Assembly: GCA_965661575.1 (NCBI GenBank)
Contig: CBFIEJ010000003.1
Span: forward strand, 1 to 64,000
Direction of reading: 5' to 3'
DNA length: 64,000 nt
From: UA16 sp965661575
GTDB taxonomy: Bacteria; Bacteroidota; Bacteroidia; Flavobacteriales_D; Sanyastnellaceae
Below, piece by piece: positions 8,387-16,880 of the stretch (the stretch's first letter is position 1; every line of letters starts with the position of its first letter). Under the pieces are notes generated by a model, which made no database searches, was not told where the DNA came from, and worked only from the letters and a program-made list of their open reading frames with translations. A program made the translations under genes and the position numbers.

Positions 8387-9240
8387 CAAAGCTGGTCTTC
8401 AGGTTGAAATACGATGCGCACGGATTGATCTCGGCGGAGTCCGAGCAGCGCATCAGCACCGCCATGCCCCCCGGGTGCACTGTGATTATTTACAGCGATT
8501 TCGAGAAAATCGGTGTGATTAAACAAGGCCAATTCTTTGCCGACAGCAACGTCATGGTACCCCTCACTGATTTGTCTAATGGTCATTCGAGGCGTGCGCA
8601 TATGTATTTCAAAAGGACGGTTTTTACCGATTTTGTGAAATGCCTCGCGCGTGATGTTTGTGATGACGTTGCCGTAGTGATCGATGAATGCAACGTGCCC
8701 AACAATGGTGTTTTCTTCAAAACTCATGCGACGCGGCTCCACATTGCGCAATGCTCCGGCCGGGCGTCCGATCAGATCAGCACGACCACCTTTAGCCAAG
8801 TGAGCTGCAGCTAGAACAAAAACCTCGCGTTCCGGAAATGTTGGCGAGTCAACGTCCAAACTCAATCCAGAAAAATCAAAGATGCCTTCGGGCTCTGAAT
8901 TCGACAGCAACCGGAAAACGCCCGTATCAGCTCCGATGAAGTGCTGACCGTGCATCGTGACCAGGCGATGCGGAGTCTCTGGTGTATTGGCGCCTTGCAC
9001 ACAGATCATATGCACGGTACCCTTGGGGAATTCTGGGTAGACTGAACGAAGGAGAAATGCGGCCTCAATGACATCGAATTTTCGAACGTTATGAGACACA
9101 TCCACAATCTGTGCGTCTCCCGCACGGGAGAGCAACGCACCTTTTAATGCCGCCGTGTAGTGGCTTCCTTCCCCAAAATCAGATGTTAATGTGATGATTG
9201 ACACATTGCAAAGGTCGGGAACGTATTTTTGTCTTTCCAT
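8386..9240 (-). CDS. SAM hydrolase of the DUF62 (chlorinase/fluorinase) family
   Basis: A protein of about 284 residues with the DUF62 pattern. It has an N-terminal TLTSDFGEGSHYTAALKG with the key aspartate, the FIGADTGVF motif, and the C-terminal VAFIDHYGNVITNI block. Characterised members without the halogenase loop hydrolyse S-adenosylmethionine to adenosine and methionine, which is the likely reaction here. Its ATG at 9240 directly abuts the ATG of the divergent phoH gene, both inside the palindrome CATATG at 9238-9243. An in-frame TTG at 9246 would run into phoH. It ends in a TGATG overlap with the ABM-like gene. Confidence 0.88.
   Translation of the reverse strand: MERQKYVPDLCNVSIITLTSDFGEGSHYTAALKGALLSRAGDAQIVDVSHNVRKFDVIEAAFLLRSVYPEFPKGTVHMICVQGANTPETPHRLVTMHGQHFIGADTGVFRLLSNSEPEGIFDFSGLSLDVDSPTFPEREVFVLAAAHLAKGGRADLIGRPAGALRNVEPRRMSFEENTIVGHVAFIDHYGNVITNITREAFHKIGKNRPFEIHMRTPRMTIRQISEGYHDVAVGKELALFNHTDFLEIAVNNHSAPGGHGGADALLGLRRDQSVRIVFQPEDQL
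9224..9231 (+). promoter_or_regulatory. -7 promoter element of phoH, inside the SAM hydrolase gene
   Basis: TATTTTTG matches TAnnTTTG exactly and ends 9 bases before the phoH ATG. A TTG at 9198-9200 lies 23 bases upstream, at the long end of the range reported for Bacteroidota. The box lies wholly within the first codons of the divergent SAM hydrolase gene. Confidence 0.55.
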
Positions 9241-10221
9241 ATGCAACAGAAAGAGATATCCATCCGCGGTGTTGATCCTTTGATTTTCTTAGGGCCAGAA
9301 AATGAAAATTGGCGCAGCATCCGAAATGGATTTGGTGCGCTGCATTTGATGACACGTGGCGAAACGATTACCGCCAAGGGCTCCGTTGAAGATCTGGGTC
9401 GATTTGAAGAGGTTATTCGAATGATTGTTTGGCACATCGAGCGCTACCAATCCTTGAATGTCGACGATATCGACCGGCTTCTTTCCTCCGATGAATCCAC
9501 TGTCATGAGGCAATCGCAGAAAGATGACACTTTGGTTTACGGCCCAGGAGGCAACCGCATCATGGCTCGAACGCCCAATCAACAAACTTTGGTCGACTCC
9601 ATCCGAGCAAATGACATGTGCTTTGCCGTCGGGCCTGCCGGAACGGGCAAGACCTACACAGCAGTTGCCATGGCAGTAGCCGCCCTGAAGGATCGAAGAG
9701 TAAAAAAAATCATCCTGACCAGGCCAGCTGTAGAAGCAGGAGAGAATCTTGGTTTTTTACCCGGAGACTTGAAAGAAAAGCTTGACCCCTACCTGCAGCC
9801 ACTGTATGATGCGCTCACCGATATGATTCCATTCGAAAAAGTGGCGGATCACTTGGAGAAAGGTGTAATCGAAATTGCACCTCTTGCATTCATGCGAGGA
9901 AGAACCTTGGACAAGGCTTTTGTCATTCTTGATGAAGCTCAAAACACCACCATCGCGCAAATTAAAATGTTTCTCACCCGAATGGGCCGCGACGCAAAAT
10001 TTGTCATCACGGGTGACGCCACACAGGTCGACTTGCCACGTCATCAAGGCTCAGGACTCGTATATGCACAACGACATTTAAGAGAAATTGAGGGAATCGG
10101 CTTCGTTCAGTTAACAGCAAGCGATGTCATTCGACACCGCCTTGTAAAGGCGGTGATTTCGGCCTTTGAGAAGGCTGATGAGCAAACACCCCACCCCAGC
10201 GAAAAAAAGAAGAGTTCATGA
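9241..10221 (+). CDS. phoH: PhoH-like ATPase
   Basis: A cytoplasmic PhoH-family P-loop protein of 326 residues. It has an N-terminal KH-like region, Walker A GPAGTGKTYTA (about residue 130) and the Walker B segment VILDEAQNTT. Family members bind RNA and are linked to ribosome and RNA quality control, but the precise function is unsettled. The ATG at 9241 is chosen over an in-frame TTG at 9229. It abuts the start of the divergent SAM hydrolase. The stop overlaps the purC ATG by four bases (ATGA), so phoH and purC are likely co-translated. Confidence 0.92.
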   Translation: MQQKEISIRGVDPLIFLGPENENWRSIRNGFGALHLMTRGETITAKGSVEDLGRFEEVIRMIVWHIERYQSLNVDDIDRLLSSDESTVMRQSQKDDTLVYGPGGNRIMARTPNQQTLVDSIRANDMCFAVGPAGTGKTYTAVAMAVAALKDRRVKKIILTRPAVEAGENLGFLPGDLKEKLDPYLQPLYDALTDMIPFEKVADHLEKGVIEIAPLAFMRGRTLDKAFVILDEAQNTTIAQIKMFLTRMGRDAKFVITGDATQVDLPRHQGSGLVYAQRHLREIEGIGFVQLTASDVIRHRLVKAVISAFEKADEQTPHPSEKKKSS

Positions 10222-11165
10222 ACGAGACACTGCATAACGCGACGTTTGAATTTGAGGGACAAACCAGCGCTTATCATGGCAAAGTGCGGGACATGTACCG
10301 CATTCCAAAAGGCAACATTGTCGCGGTTGTTTCCGATCGAATCAGCGCTTTTGACGTTGTAATGCCCAAAGGAATCCCCTACAAGGGGCAAGTATTGAAT
10401 GGGATCGCAAGTCACTTCCTCGATGCCGTTCAAGACATCGTGCCGACGTGGAAGAAAGCAACTCCACATCCCCAAGTCACCATCGGTTATGCCTGTGAAC
10501 CCATTCGACTCGAAATGGTCATACGCGGCTATCTGACCGGACACGCGTGGCGAACCTACAAATCAGGCAATCGCACGTTATGCGGCGAAAGCATGCCCGA
10601 AGGAATGAAAGAACATGATGCTTTTGAGACGCCAATCATCACGCCGGCAACAAAAGCGGAAGAAGGACACGATGAAGACATCAGCAGAACCTCCATCCTT
10701 GATCGTGAAATCGTATCCGTTGAATTGTACAACGAATTGGAGCGGATCACGCACGCTCTATTTCAACGAGGAACTGAAATGGCTGCAGCACAAGGCTTAA
10801 TCTTGGTTGACACAAAATACGAATTCGGTTTACTTGATGGGCAATTGATGCTAATCGACGAAATCCATACGCCGGACAGCTCGAGGTACTTCATTTCAGA
10901 GGGATACGAAACACGCCAAAAATCAGGTGCGCCTCAACAACAATTAAGCAAGGAATTCGTGAGAGAGTGGCTCATGGAGCACAACTTTATGGGGCTCGAA
11001 GGTCAAAGCATACCCGAAATGCCTGAGACATTTATCGAGGAGGTAACGAATCGATACATCCGACTGTACGAGCAAGTCACTGGTCAGAAGTTCATTCGAA
11101 GGCCGCTAGATCGACTGGAGCAAGAGATCGAGACAGCCGTAAACCATTGGATTGACAATGCTTGA
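10218..11165 (+). CDS. purC: Phosphoribosylaminoimidazole-succinocarboxamide synthase
   Basis: A 315-residue PurC of the longer Bacteroidota form. It catalyses the ATP-dependent ligation of CAIR with aspartate to SAICAR in purine biosynthesis. Visible signatures are GKVRDMY near the N-terminus, DRISAFDVVMP, the EMVIRGYLTGHAW block, LVDTKYEFG and IDEIHTPDSSRY. The start ATG overlaps the phoH stop. The TsaC-like gene starts three bases after the stop, so the three genes form a tight rightward operon. Confidence 0.96.
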   Translation: MNETLHNATFEFEGQTSAYHGKVRDMYRIPKGNIVAVVSDRISAFDVVMPKGIPYKGQVLNGIASHFLDAVQDIVPTWKKATPHPQVTIGYACEPIRLEMVIRGYLTGHAWRTYKSGNRTLCGESMPEGMKEHDAFETPIITPATKAEEGHDEDISRTSILDREIVSVELYNELERITHALFQRGTEMAAAQGLILVDTKYEFGLLDGQLMLIDEIHTPDSSRYFISEGYETRQKSGAPQQQLSKEFVREWLMEHNFMGLEGQSIPEMPETFIEEVTNRYIRLYEQVTGQKFIRRPLDRLEQEIETAVNHWIDNA

Positions 11166-11168
11166 GGG

Positions 11169-11771
11169 ATGGGGCGAAAGAAAAACAAGCCAGAATGGCA
11201 GAAGGATGCGCTATCCATGGTCCGAGCTTTGAAGGCCGGTGAAGTGATCCTGCATTCGACAGACACCGTTTGGGGCCTCGGGGCAATTGCCAAGGACCAA
11301 GACGCAGTGAGCCAAATCTTCAAACTCAAACAACGCGAATCACAAGCTTCACTCATCATGCTTGTTGATTCTCCTGGAATGCTCGAAAAGTTTCTTCCAA
11401 ACTTACCAGACGCAGCTTGGGAATTAATGGAAGTAAGTGATCGCCCCCTGACTATTATTGCTGCTGGTCAACCGGAGGCAATTGCGGAGTTGTCCCCGGG
11501 TATCGTCGCTGAAAACGGCACCATTGCCGTTCGATTGGTCAAAGACGAATATGTTTCATTCATCATTCAAGGCATAGGATCTCCTCTTGCTTCGACCAGC
11601 GCCAACCTTTCTGGTCATCCGACGCCTGAATCATTTCAGCAGATCCACCCTTCTCTCACAAGCCATGTAAACACCGTTGCGGAATACCGCAGGAACGCAA
11701 AACCGTGTGGAGTACCTTCGATGATTGTGAAGTTCGATGAGCATAATCGAATCACCATAATTCGGAGCTAA
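11169..11771 (+). CDS. L-threonylcarbamoyladenylate synthase (TsaC/YciO/Sua5 family)
   Basis: A 200-residue protein with the YrdC-type fold. It shows STDTVWGLGA near residue 37, the KLKQR motif, and the STSANLSG motif near residue 142. The expected reaction uses threonine, bicarbonate and ATP to give threonylcarbamoyl-AMP, the first step of t6A37 tRNA modification. The protein ends without the Sua5 C-terminal domain, so it is the short TsaC/YciO form. MtaB, which modifies t6A further, is in this same window at 57.5 kb. The gene is third in the phoH-purC operon. Confidence 0.88.
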   Translation: MGRKKNKPEWQKDALSMVRALKAGEVILHSTDTVWGLGAIAKDQDAVSQIFKLKQRESQASLIMLVDSPGMLEKFLPNLPDAAWELMEVSDRPLTIIAAGQPEAIAELSPGIVAENGTIAVRLVKDEYVSFIIQGIGSPLASTSANLSGHPTPESFQQIHPSLTSHVNTVAEYRRNAKPCGVPSMIVKFDEHNRITIIRS

Positions 11772-11826
11772 AAATCAAACCCAACGAGAAGGTTCGGTCC
11801 GTATCTTCGTAAGAGAAATTAAGTCC

Positions 11827-13239
11827 ATGAACTTTTCGGCTCATCTGAATCATCCTCTCTTCAAAACAATCGGACAGATTGCTGATGAAAATGGACAAGC
11901 TGCTTTTGCAATCGGTGGTTTTGTACGCGACCTGCTGATTCAAAGGCCGTGTAAGGACATCGATGTGGTTGTTGAAGGCAGTGGGATCGAACTGGCCAAA
12001 AAAGCCTCGGTAGCGCTCGGAGCAGGAAAAGTCACGGTGTTCAAAAACTTCGGAACCGCCATGTTTCGTTACCGCGATTGGGAAGTTGAATTTGTCGGAG
12101 CACGAAAGGAATCTTACGAGCGCGGAAGTCGAAATCCAATTGTTGAAGATGGCACCATCGAGGACGATCAGCGTCGCAGAGACTTTACCATCAACGCTCT
12201 GGCCATCAGCCTAAATGCCGAAACTTTTGGCGACTTAATTGATCCGTTTGGTGGACTCAAGGACATCGAAAATAGATGCATTCGAACGCCACTCGAGCCA
12301 GATGTCACCTTTAGCGATGACCCTCTTCGCATGCTTCGTGCCATTCGATTTTCGTCGCAACTTGGGTTTCGCATTGAAGAAGGCAATCTAAAAAGTATTC
12401 GAGCCAATGCGAGTCGCTTAAAAATTATCACGCAAGAACGCATTCACACCGAATTGCATAAAATCATCCAATCCAAAAAGCCATCTAAGGGCTTTAAACT
12501 ATTGGATAAATGTGATTTACTGCATCGATTCTTCCCTGAACTCTCCAATCTAAAAGGGGTGGAATGGCGTGATGGCATCGGCCACAAGGACAACTTTTAC
12601 CACACCTTGGAGGTGCTGGACAATGTCGCTGAAGTCTCGGACAATCTTTGGTTGAGGTGGTCTGCCCTGTTGCACGACATTGCAAAGCCCGCAACGAAAA
12701 GATTTCACAAGAAGCAAGGTTGGACCTTCCATGGCCACGAAGACCGAGGTGCTAGAATGGTTCCAAAAATTTTCAAAAGGATGAAACTTCCTCTTGATCA
12801 AAAAATGAAGTTTGTCCAGAAAATGGTCCTGCTCCATCTTCGCCCTATTGCTCTGACAAAGAATCAAATCACTGACAGTGCGGTGCGCCGCTTGCTTTTT
12901 GATGCTGGAGATGACATTGACGCTCTCATGATTTTATGCCGTGCCGACATCACGTCAAAAAACGAATCAAAGGTGAAGCGCTACCTCGCCAATTACGACG
13001 TGGTCATTCAAAAGCTAAAAGATGTTGAAGAGAAGGATCAACTTCGCAATTTTCAGCCACCCATTTCAGGAGAAGAAATCATGTCCACCTTTGGGATACC
13101 ACCGAGTCGCCCCATCGGTAGCATCAAATCTGCAATCAAGGAAGCAATTCTCGAGGGAGACATTCCGAACGAACCGAGTGCAGCCCGCGGCTTGATGCTC
13201 AAAATAGGCGCCGACATGGGTTTGACAGTAAAAAACTGA
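11827..13239 (+). CDS. cca: CCA-adding tRNA nucleotidyltransferase with HD domain
   Basis: A 470-residue class II nucleotidyltransferase. The N-terminal domain has IGGFVRDLL followed by the catalytic carboxylates of KDIDVVVEG, and the DDQRRRDFTINALA motif. A PolyA_pol RNA-binding region follows. From about residue 255 there is an HD domain with HTLEVLDNV, LLHDIAKP and HGHEDRGARM. The enzyme adds or repairs the 3' CCA of tRNAs; the tRNA gene in this window lacks encoded CCA. A TATCTTCG sequence (one mismatch to the -7 consensus) lies 17 bases before the ATG. Confidence 0.95.
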   Translation: MNFSAHLNHPLFKTIGQIADENGQAAFAIGGFVRDLLIQRPCKDIDVVVEGSGIELAKKASVALGAGKVTVFKNFGTAMFRYRDWEVEFVGARKESYERGSRNPIVEDGTIEDDQRRRDFTINALAISLNAETFGDLIDPFGGLKDIENRCIRTPLEPDVTFSDDPLRMLRAIRFSSQLGFRIEEGNLKSIRANASRLKIITQERIHTELHKIIQSKKPSKGFKLLDKCDLLHRFFPELSNLKGVEWRDGIGHKDNFYHTLEVLDNVAEVSDNLWLRWSALLHDIAKPATKRFHKKQGWTFHGHEDRGARMVPKIFKRMKLPLDQKMKFVQKMVLLHLRPIALTKNQITDSAVRRLLFDAGDDIDALMILCRADITSKNESKVKRYLANYDVVIQKLKDVEEKDQLRNFQPPISGEEIMSTFGIPPSRPIGSIKSAIKEAILEGDIPNEPSAARGLMLKIGADMGLTVKN

Positions 13240-13283
13240 CCAAAGCCAATGGTTTTTCGGATTTCTTAGACGTAGGCTTAGGC

Positions 13284-14966
13284 TTAACCTTTCCAACCAT
13301 CCTTTAGGGTCACAGCGCGGTTAAAGACCAGTGCCGATGGCTCGCTGTATTTAGAATCGACCGTGAAGTAACCCAAGCGCGTAAATTGATAGACCGTCCC
13401 GATTTGTGCCGCTGATAGAGAAGGCTCAAGTTTACACCCAGTCTTGATTTCAAGGCTATCTGGGTTTAAACAATCCATGAAATCGCCATTTGCCTCCGGA
13501 TCATTTTCCGAGAAGAGTCGGTCATAAAGCCGTACCTCTGCATCCACAGCATCGGCACAAGACACCCAATGAAGTGTTCCCTTGGCCTTGATCCCTGATA
13601 CATCGTGTCCACTTTTGCTGTTTTCGAAGTAATTCACATGCACTTCTGTCACCCGGCCTGAATCGTCTTCAATGTGATTCACATATTCCACGATGTAGGC
13701 TGATTTCAGGCGAACCACCCGACCCGGTGCCAAACGAAACCACTTCTTATTGACGTCAACTTTAAAATCTTCGGCTTCCATCCAAAGTTCTCGACCGAAC
13801 GGCAATTCTCGGGTTCCAGCAGACGGATCTTCCGGGTTGTTTGGTGTTATTAACTGCTCCTTCGCCCCCTCTGGGTAATTCAAAACAATCAGCTTGATGG
13901 GGTTCAACACGCCCATGACCCGAGGCGCAATCCGATTTAAGTCATCGCGTAGCGCCCACTCAAGAAGGCTGACGTCAATTTGGTTGTTGCGCTTGGCCAC
14001 TCCAATGCGATCTGCGAACGTGCGAATGCTTTGAGGAGTATAGCCCCGACGACGCAAGCCGCTAATGGTTGGCATTCTGGGGTCATCCCAACCATCGACG
14101 ACGCCCTCCTCAACCAGTTTTAAGAGCTTTCGCTTGGACATCAAAGTATAACTCAGATTCAACCGAGCAAATTCCGTTTGTTCGGTGGGGTAAATATCCA
14201 ATGCTTGGATGAACCAATTGTAAAGCGGTCGATGGTTTTCAAACTCTAACGAACATAGGCTGTGTGTGATTTTTTCGATGGAGTCAGACTGACCATGTGC
14301 AAAATCGTACATCGGGTATATCACCCAATCTTTTCCGGTGCGGTGGTGATCGACAAACTTGATGCGGTAGATCAGCGGGTCTCTCATGAGCATGTTATCA
14401 TGCGCCATATCAATCTTTGCTCTGAGTACACGCGAGCCTTCCGGAAACTCACCTGCCTTCATTTTCTCAAACAACTCGAGATTTTCTTCGGGTGTGCGTG
14501 TCCGAAACGGACTATCCACTCCTGGCCGACCCGGAGCACCCTTTTGAGCAGCCATATCTTCGGATGACTGGTCATCAACATATGCTTTCCCGGAACGTAT
14601 CAGTTGACACGCAAATTCGAACAGCTGATCAAAGTAATCGCTTGTGTAGAATTCACCGCCTTCCCAAGTAAAACCTAGCCATGAAACATCCTTGCGAATG
14701 GCGTCGACGTATTCAGTGCTCTCTTTCTCTGGGTTCGTATCGTCAAAACGCAAGTTTGTGACCCCACCATATTTTTTAGCGAGACCAAAACTGACGCAGA
14801 TGGCCTTGGCATGTCCAATGTGCAGATGACCATTTGGTTCTGGCGGGAATCTTGTGTGGACGCGCCCGCCGTGCTTGCCATCAGCAAGATCCAAGGCTAT
14901 TTTCTGTTCTATGAAATTAAGAGGACGACTCGTTGAATCGTCAGTGGCTTCCGGCGTGTTGGACAT
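13284..14966 (-). CDS. glnS: Glutamine--tRNA ligase
   Basis: A class I aminoacyl-tRNA synthetase of 560 residues, the usual GlnRS length. It has the HIGH motif in PPEPNGHLHIGHAKA (about residue 45), the KMSKS equivalent MSKRK, and the C-terminal anticodon-binding beta-barrels. It charges tRNA-Gln directly. GlnRS in Bacteroidota is generally regarded as an old transfer from other lineages. The gene is monocistronic and convergent with cca. An exact -7 box ends 4 bases before its ATG, so a leaderless mRNA is predicted. Confidence 0.97.
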   Translation of the reverse strand: MSNTPEATDDSTSRPLNFIEQKIALDLADGKHGGRVHTRFPPEPNGHLHIGHAKAICVSFGLAKKYGGVTNLRFDDTNPEKESTEYVDAIRKDVSWLGFTWEGGEFYTSDYFDQLFEFACQLIRSGKAYVDDQSSEDMAAQKGAPGRPGVDSPFRTRTPEENLELFEKMKAGEFPEGSRVLRAKIDMAHDNMLMRDPLIYRIKFVDHHRTGKDWVIYPMYDFAHGQSDSIEKITHSLCSLEFENHRPLYNWFIQALDIYPTEQTEFARLNLSYTLMSKRKLLKLVEEGVVDGWDDPRMPTISGLRRRGYTPQSIRTFADRIGVAKRNNQIDVSLLEWALRDDLNRIAPRVMGVLNPIKLIVLNYPEGAKEQLITPNNPEDPSAGTRELPFGRELWMEAEDFKVDVNKKWFRLAPGRVVRLKSAYIVEYVNHIEDDSGRVTEVHVNYFENSKSGHDVSGIKAKGTLHWVSCADAVDAEVRLYDRLFSENDPEANGDFMDCLNPDSLEIKTGCKLEPSLSAAQIGTVYQFTRLGYFTVDSKYSEPSALVFNRAVTLKDGWKG

Positions 14967-14970
14967 GAAG

Positions 14971-15000
14971 CAAAGGTAACTTCAAATCCGTGGGTCAACA
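14971..15000 (-). promoter_or_regulatory. glnS promoter with -7 box 4 nt before the start codon
   Basis: The minus strand reads TACCTTTG at 14978-14971, an exact TAnnTTTG match. TTG elements lie 17 and 20 bases upstream, within the usual spacing. Only four bases separate the box from the glnS ATG at 14966, so transcription should begin at or next to the start codon. Confidence 0.65.
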
Positions 15001-15010
15001 ACGTTTGCGG

Positions 15011-15721
15011 TTAGAGCAATCGCACATTTTTCATGAGGTTTTCTTTGTACGTCCTACTCACAGGAATGTCTTGTCCGGCGATCTGAACCGTACTCTGGTA
15101 TACATCGATGTGATTGATGTGTTCCAGGTTCACCACGAAATTGCGAGAAACTCGGACAAAATCTGAGGAATTGAGAACCACAAGCAAATCCTTCAGGGAC
15201 GCTTTGACATGGTATTGTCTTGTCTCCAGTTGAATGGCACTGTACTTTCCTTCCACCTGAATGTATCGAATTTGACTCAGATCGATTCGCTTCAATTTAT
15301 TTCCAACCTTCGTGTAGAAGTGCACGTCTTGCGCACTTTTTCGGTTTTCGAAATCCTCCAAGCGATTCAAAAGCTCGGAAGTTGTTGTCATGAGCTGAGA
15401 AGAATCGCCTGTTGCATGCAGTTGGTCGTGACCCATCTCCTCGATTGGCATATTCCCTGGCATCACGCGTGATTCCCAAATGTTGTTGGTCACGGGGATC
15501 AAAGGCTTTCGGCTTTCCAAGACCTCTTTCACTCGTTGCCATTGCGTCAGCCCTGAAAACTTTTCTGGCCAGATCACCGCTTCCGGATCGATTTCGAGCG
15601 CCGACATCATAGCGTCTTCAGGCGTCGTGACAGTAGCTACATCGTAACCTTTCTCGAGCAAAAACGATTCCGCTTTTTGCTTTGCCTCGTCCTGGATAAC
15701 CAACAGCTTTAATTTGTGCAT
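15011..15721 (-). CDS. LytTR-domain regulator with degenerate receiver
   Basis: A 236-residue protein. The C-terminal 100 residues are a LytTR DNA-binding domain (FYTKVGNKLKRIDLSQIRYI, VRVSRNFVVNLEHINHI). The N-terminal 110 residues have receiver-like spacing (KLLVIQDEAK, then EAVIWPEKFSG) but lack the acidic pair and the phosphoacceptor aspartate, so the domain is probably not phosphorylated. I use the ATG at 15721, at the receiver fold start; an ATG at 15769 would add 16 residues. No histidine kinase is adjacent. The gene is divergent from clpS. Target genes are unknown. Confidence 0.85.
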   Translation of the reverse strand: MHKLKLLVIQDEAKQKAESFLLEKGYDVATVTTPEDAMMSALEIDPEAVIWPEKFSGLTQWQRVKEVLESRKPLIPVTNNIWESRVMPGNMPIEEMGHDQLHATGDSSQLMTTTSELLNRLEDFENRKSAQDVHFYTKVGNKLKRIDLSQIRYIQVEGKYSAIQLETRQYHVKASLKDLLVVLNSSDFVRVSRNFVVNLEHINHIDVYQSTVQIAGQDIPVSRTYKENLMKNVRLL

Positions 15722-15763
15722 GTCTTTAAAACCCCCAATCAAGCCAATTGTTCTTTTCTTAAA

Positions 15764-15792
15764 TTGCATTCAATCGGTTTTGGTTAAATTTG
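15764..15792 (+). promoter_or_regulatory. clpS promoter with -7 box 3 nt before the start codon
   Basis: TTG at 15764-15766, an 18-base spacer, then TAAATTTG at 15785-15792. This is an exact match to the flavobacterial promoter pattern. The ATG at 15796 lies three bases beyond the box and a second in-frame ATG lies at 15802. If transcription starts about five bases after the box, the second ATG would be the usable start of a nearly leaderless message. Confidence 0.7.
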
Positions 15793-15795
15793 GCA

Positions 15796-16149
15796 ATGCT
15801 TATGATTGAGGAAGAATTTGACCGAGCATTGGTCAGCGAAATACGACTGCAAGAATCAACAGCTCCCACCGCTGCCACGGAGGAGGATGTTGCAGAGGAC
15901 ATCGCCCTTGAAACCGTAACAACGGAAGGCTGGAATTTGGTGCTTTATAACGACGAGCACAACACGTTTGATCATGTCATTGAAATGCTCATCTCAATTT
16001 GTGAACATGAAGCATTGCAAGCCGAGCAATGCGCCCTCATGGTTCATTTCCAAGGCAAGTGCGCCGTATTGTCTGGCACGTACGATGAGCTAGAGCCCAA
16101 GTGTTCGAAACTCCTGAGCGCTGATCTCACAGCGGAGATTGAAGCATGA
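15796..16149 (+). CDS. clpS: ClpS, adaptor of the ClpAP/ClpCP protease
   Basis: An approximately 117-residue adaptor. The acidic, disordered N-terminal half (rich in E, T, A) is followed by the ClpS core with VLYNDEHNTFDHVIEML (binding-pocket region) and AEQCALMVHFQGKCAV. ClpS delivers proteins with destabilising N-terminal residues to the Clp protease. The N-terminal acidic tail is longer than in E. coli. The start may be 15796 or 15802. An ATE-like aminoacyl transferase, the type of enzyme that creates N-degrons, lies 3 kb downstream. Confidence 0.93.
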   Translation: MLMIEEEFDRALVSEIRLQESTAPTAATEEDVAEDIALETVTTEGWNLVLYNDEHNTFDHVIEMLISICEHEALQAEQCALMVHFQGKCAVLSGTYDELEPKCSKLLSADLTAEIEA

Positions 16150-16185
16150 GACCCCGCGTCTTTGCACAAGACACGGAACTCAACG

Positions 16186-16836
16186 CTACCTCCCTTTCAT
16201 TTCAAGGATTGCCGCATGCGGGTCTTCTGCGTTGAACGTTGACGACCCCGCGACGAGAACGTCTGCACCTGCTTCGACCAGTCCAGACCAATTCGCTGGT
16301 CCCACCCCTCCATCGATTTCAATGTGAGCAGCAGATTTTGCATCGTCGAGCATTCCGCGCATCGCCCGCGTCTTTTGGTAAGTACGTTCAATAAAACGCT
16401 GACCACCGAATCCCGGATTCACGGACATCAGACACACGAGGTCAATTTCAGCAACTACATCTTTCAGGGATTCCACTGGTGTATGTGGATTCAAGGCCAC
16501 ACCCGCTTTCATGCCTAATTTTCGAATCTGGCCCAAGGTTCGGTGCAGGTGGGTGCAGGCCTCTGCATGCACCGTTAACACATCCGCGCCCAAATCTGCA
16601 AATTCTGCGAGGTATCGATCAGGATCCACGATCATCAAATGAACATCGAGTGGCTTCTTCGCATGCTGCGCAATGCTCTTGATGACAGGCATGCCGAAAC
16701 TGATGTTTGGAACAAACACTCCATCCATGACATCGAGATGAAACCAATCAGCCTGAGAAGCATTGACCATGTGAATGTCACGTTCTAAATTGGCAAAGTC
16801 CGCGGCTAAAATCGACGGTGCGAGTAAATGTTCCAT
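16186..16836 (-). CDS. rpe: Ribulose-phosphate 3-epimerase
   Basis: A TIM-barrel epimerase of 216 residues, normal length. It carries LAPSILAADF at the N-terminus, the metal and acid-base residues in HLDVMDGVFVPN and DVHLMI, the SVNPGFGGQRFI phosphate loop and EIDGGVG. It interconverts ribulose-5-phosphate and xylulose-5-phosphate in the pentose phosphate pathway. The gene is divergent from coaE. GAACTTTG (one mismatch to the -7 consensus) ends 4 bases before its ATG. Confidence 0.96.
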   Translation of the reverse strand: MEHLLAPSILAADFANLERDIHMVNASQADWFHLDVMDGVFVPNISFGMPVIKSIAQHAKKPLDVHLMIVDPDRYLAEFADLGADVLTVHAEACTHLHRTLGQIRKLGMKAGVALNPHTPVESLKDVVAEIDLVCLMSVNPGFGGQRFIERTYQKTRAMRGMLDDAKSAAHIEIDGGVGPANWSGLVEAGADVLVAGSSTFNAEDPHAAILEMKGR

Positions 16837-16880
16837 GGCACAAAGTTCAAGGTTCCAATCATTTCATTGACCTTTGTGAG

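Noticed and set aside
8227..8814. Plus-strand open frame of 195 codons opposite the ABM-like and SAM hydrolase genes
   Set aside because: Both minus-strand genes carry family motifs and a coupled TGATG junction; the plus frame has none.
16150..16185. GTCTT-N5-AAGAC stem between clpS and rpe as a terminator
   Set aside because: Only five base pairs and no T run on either strand; too weak to call.
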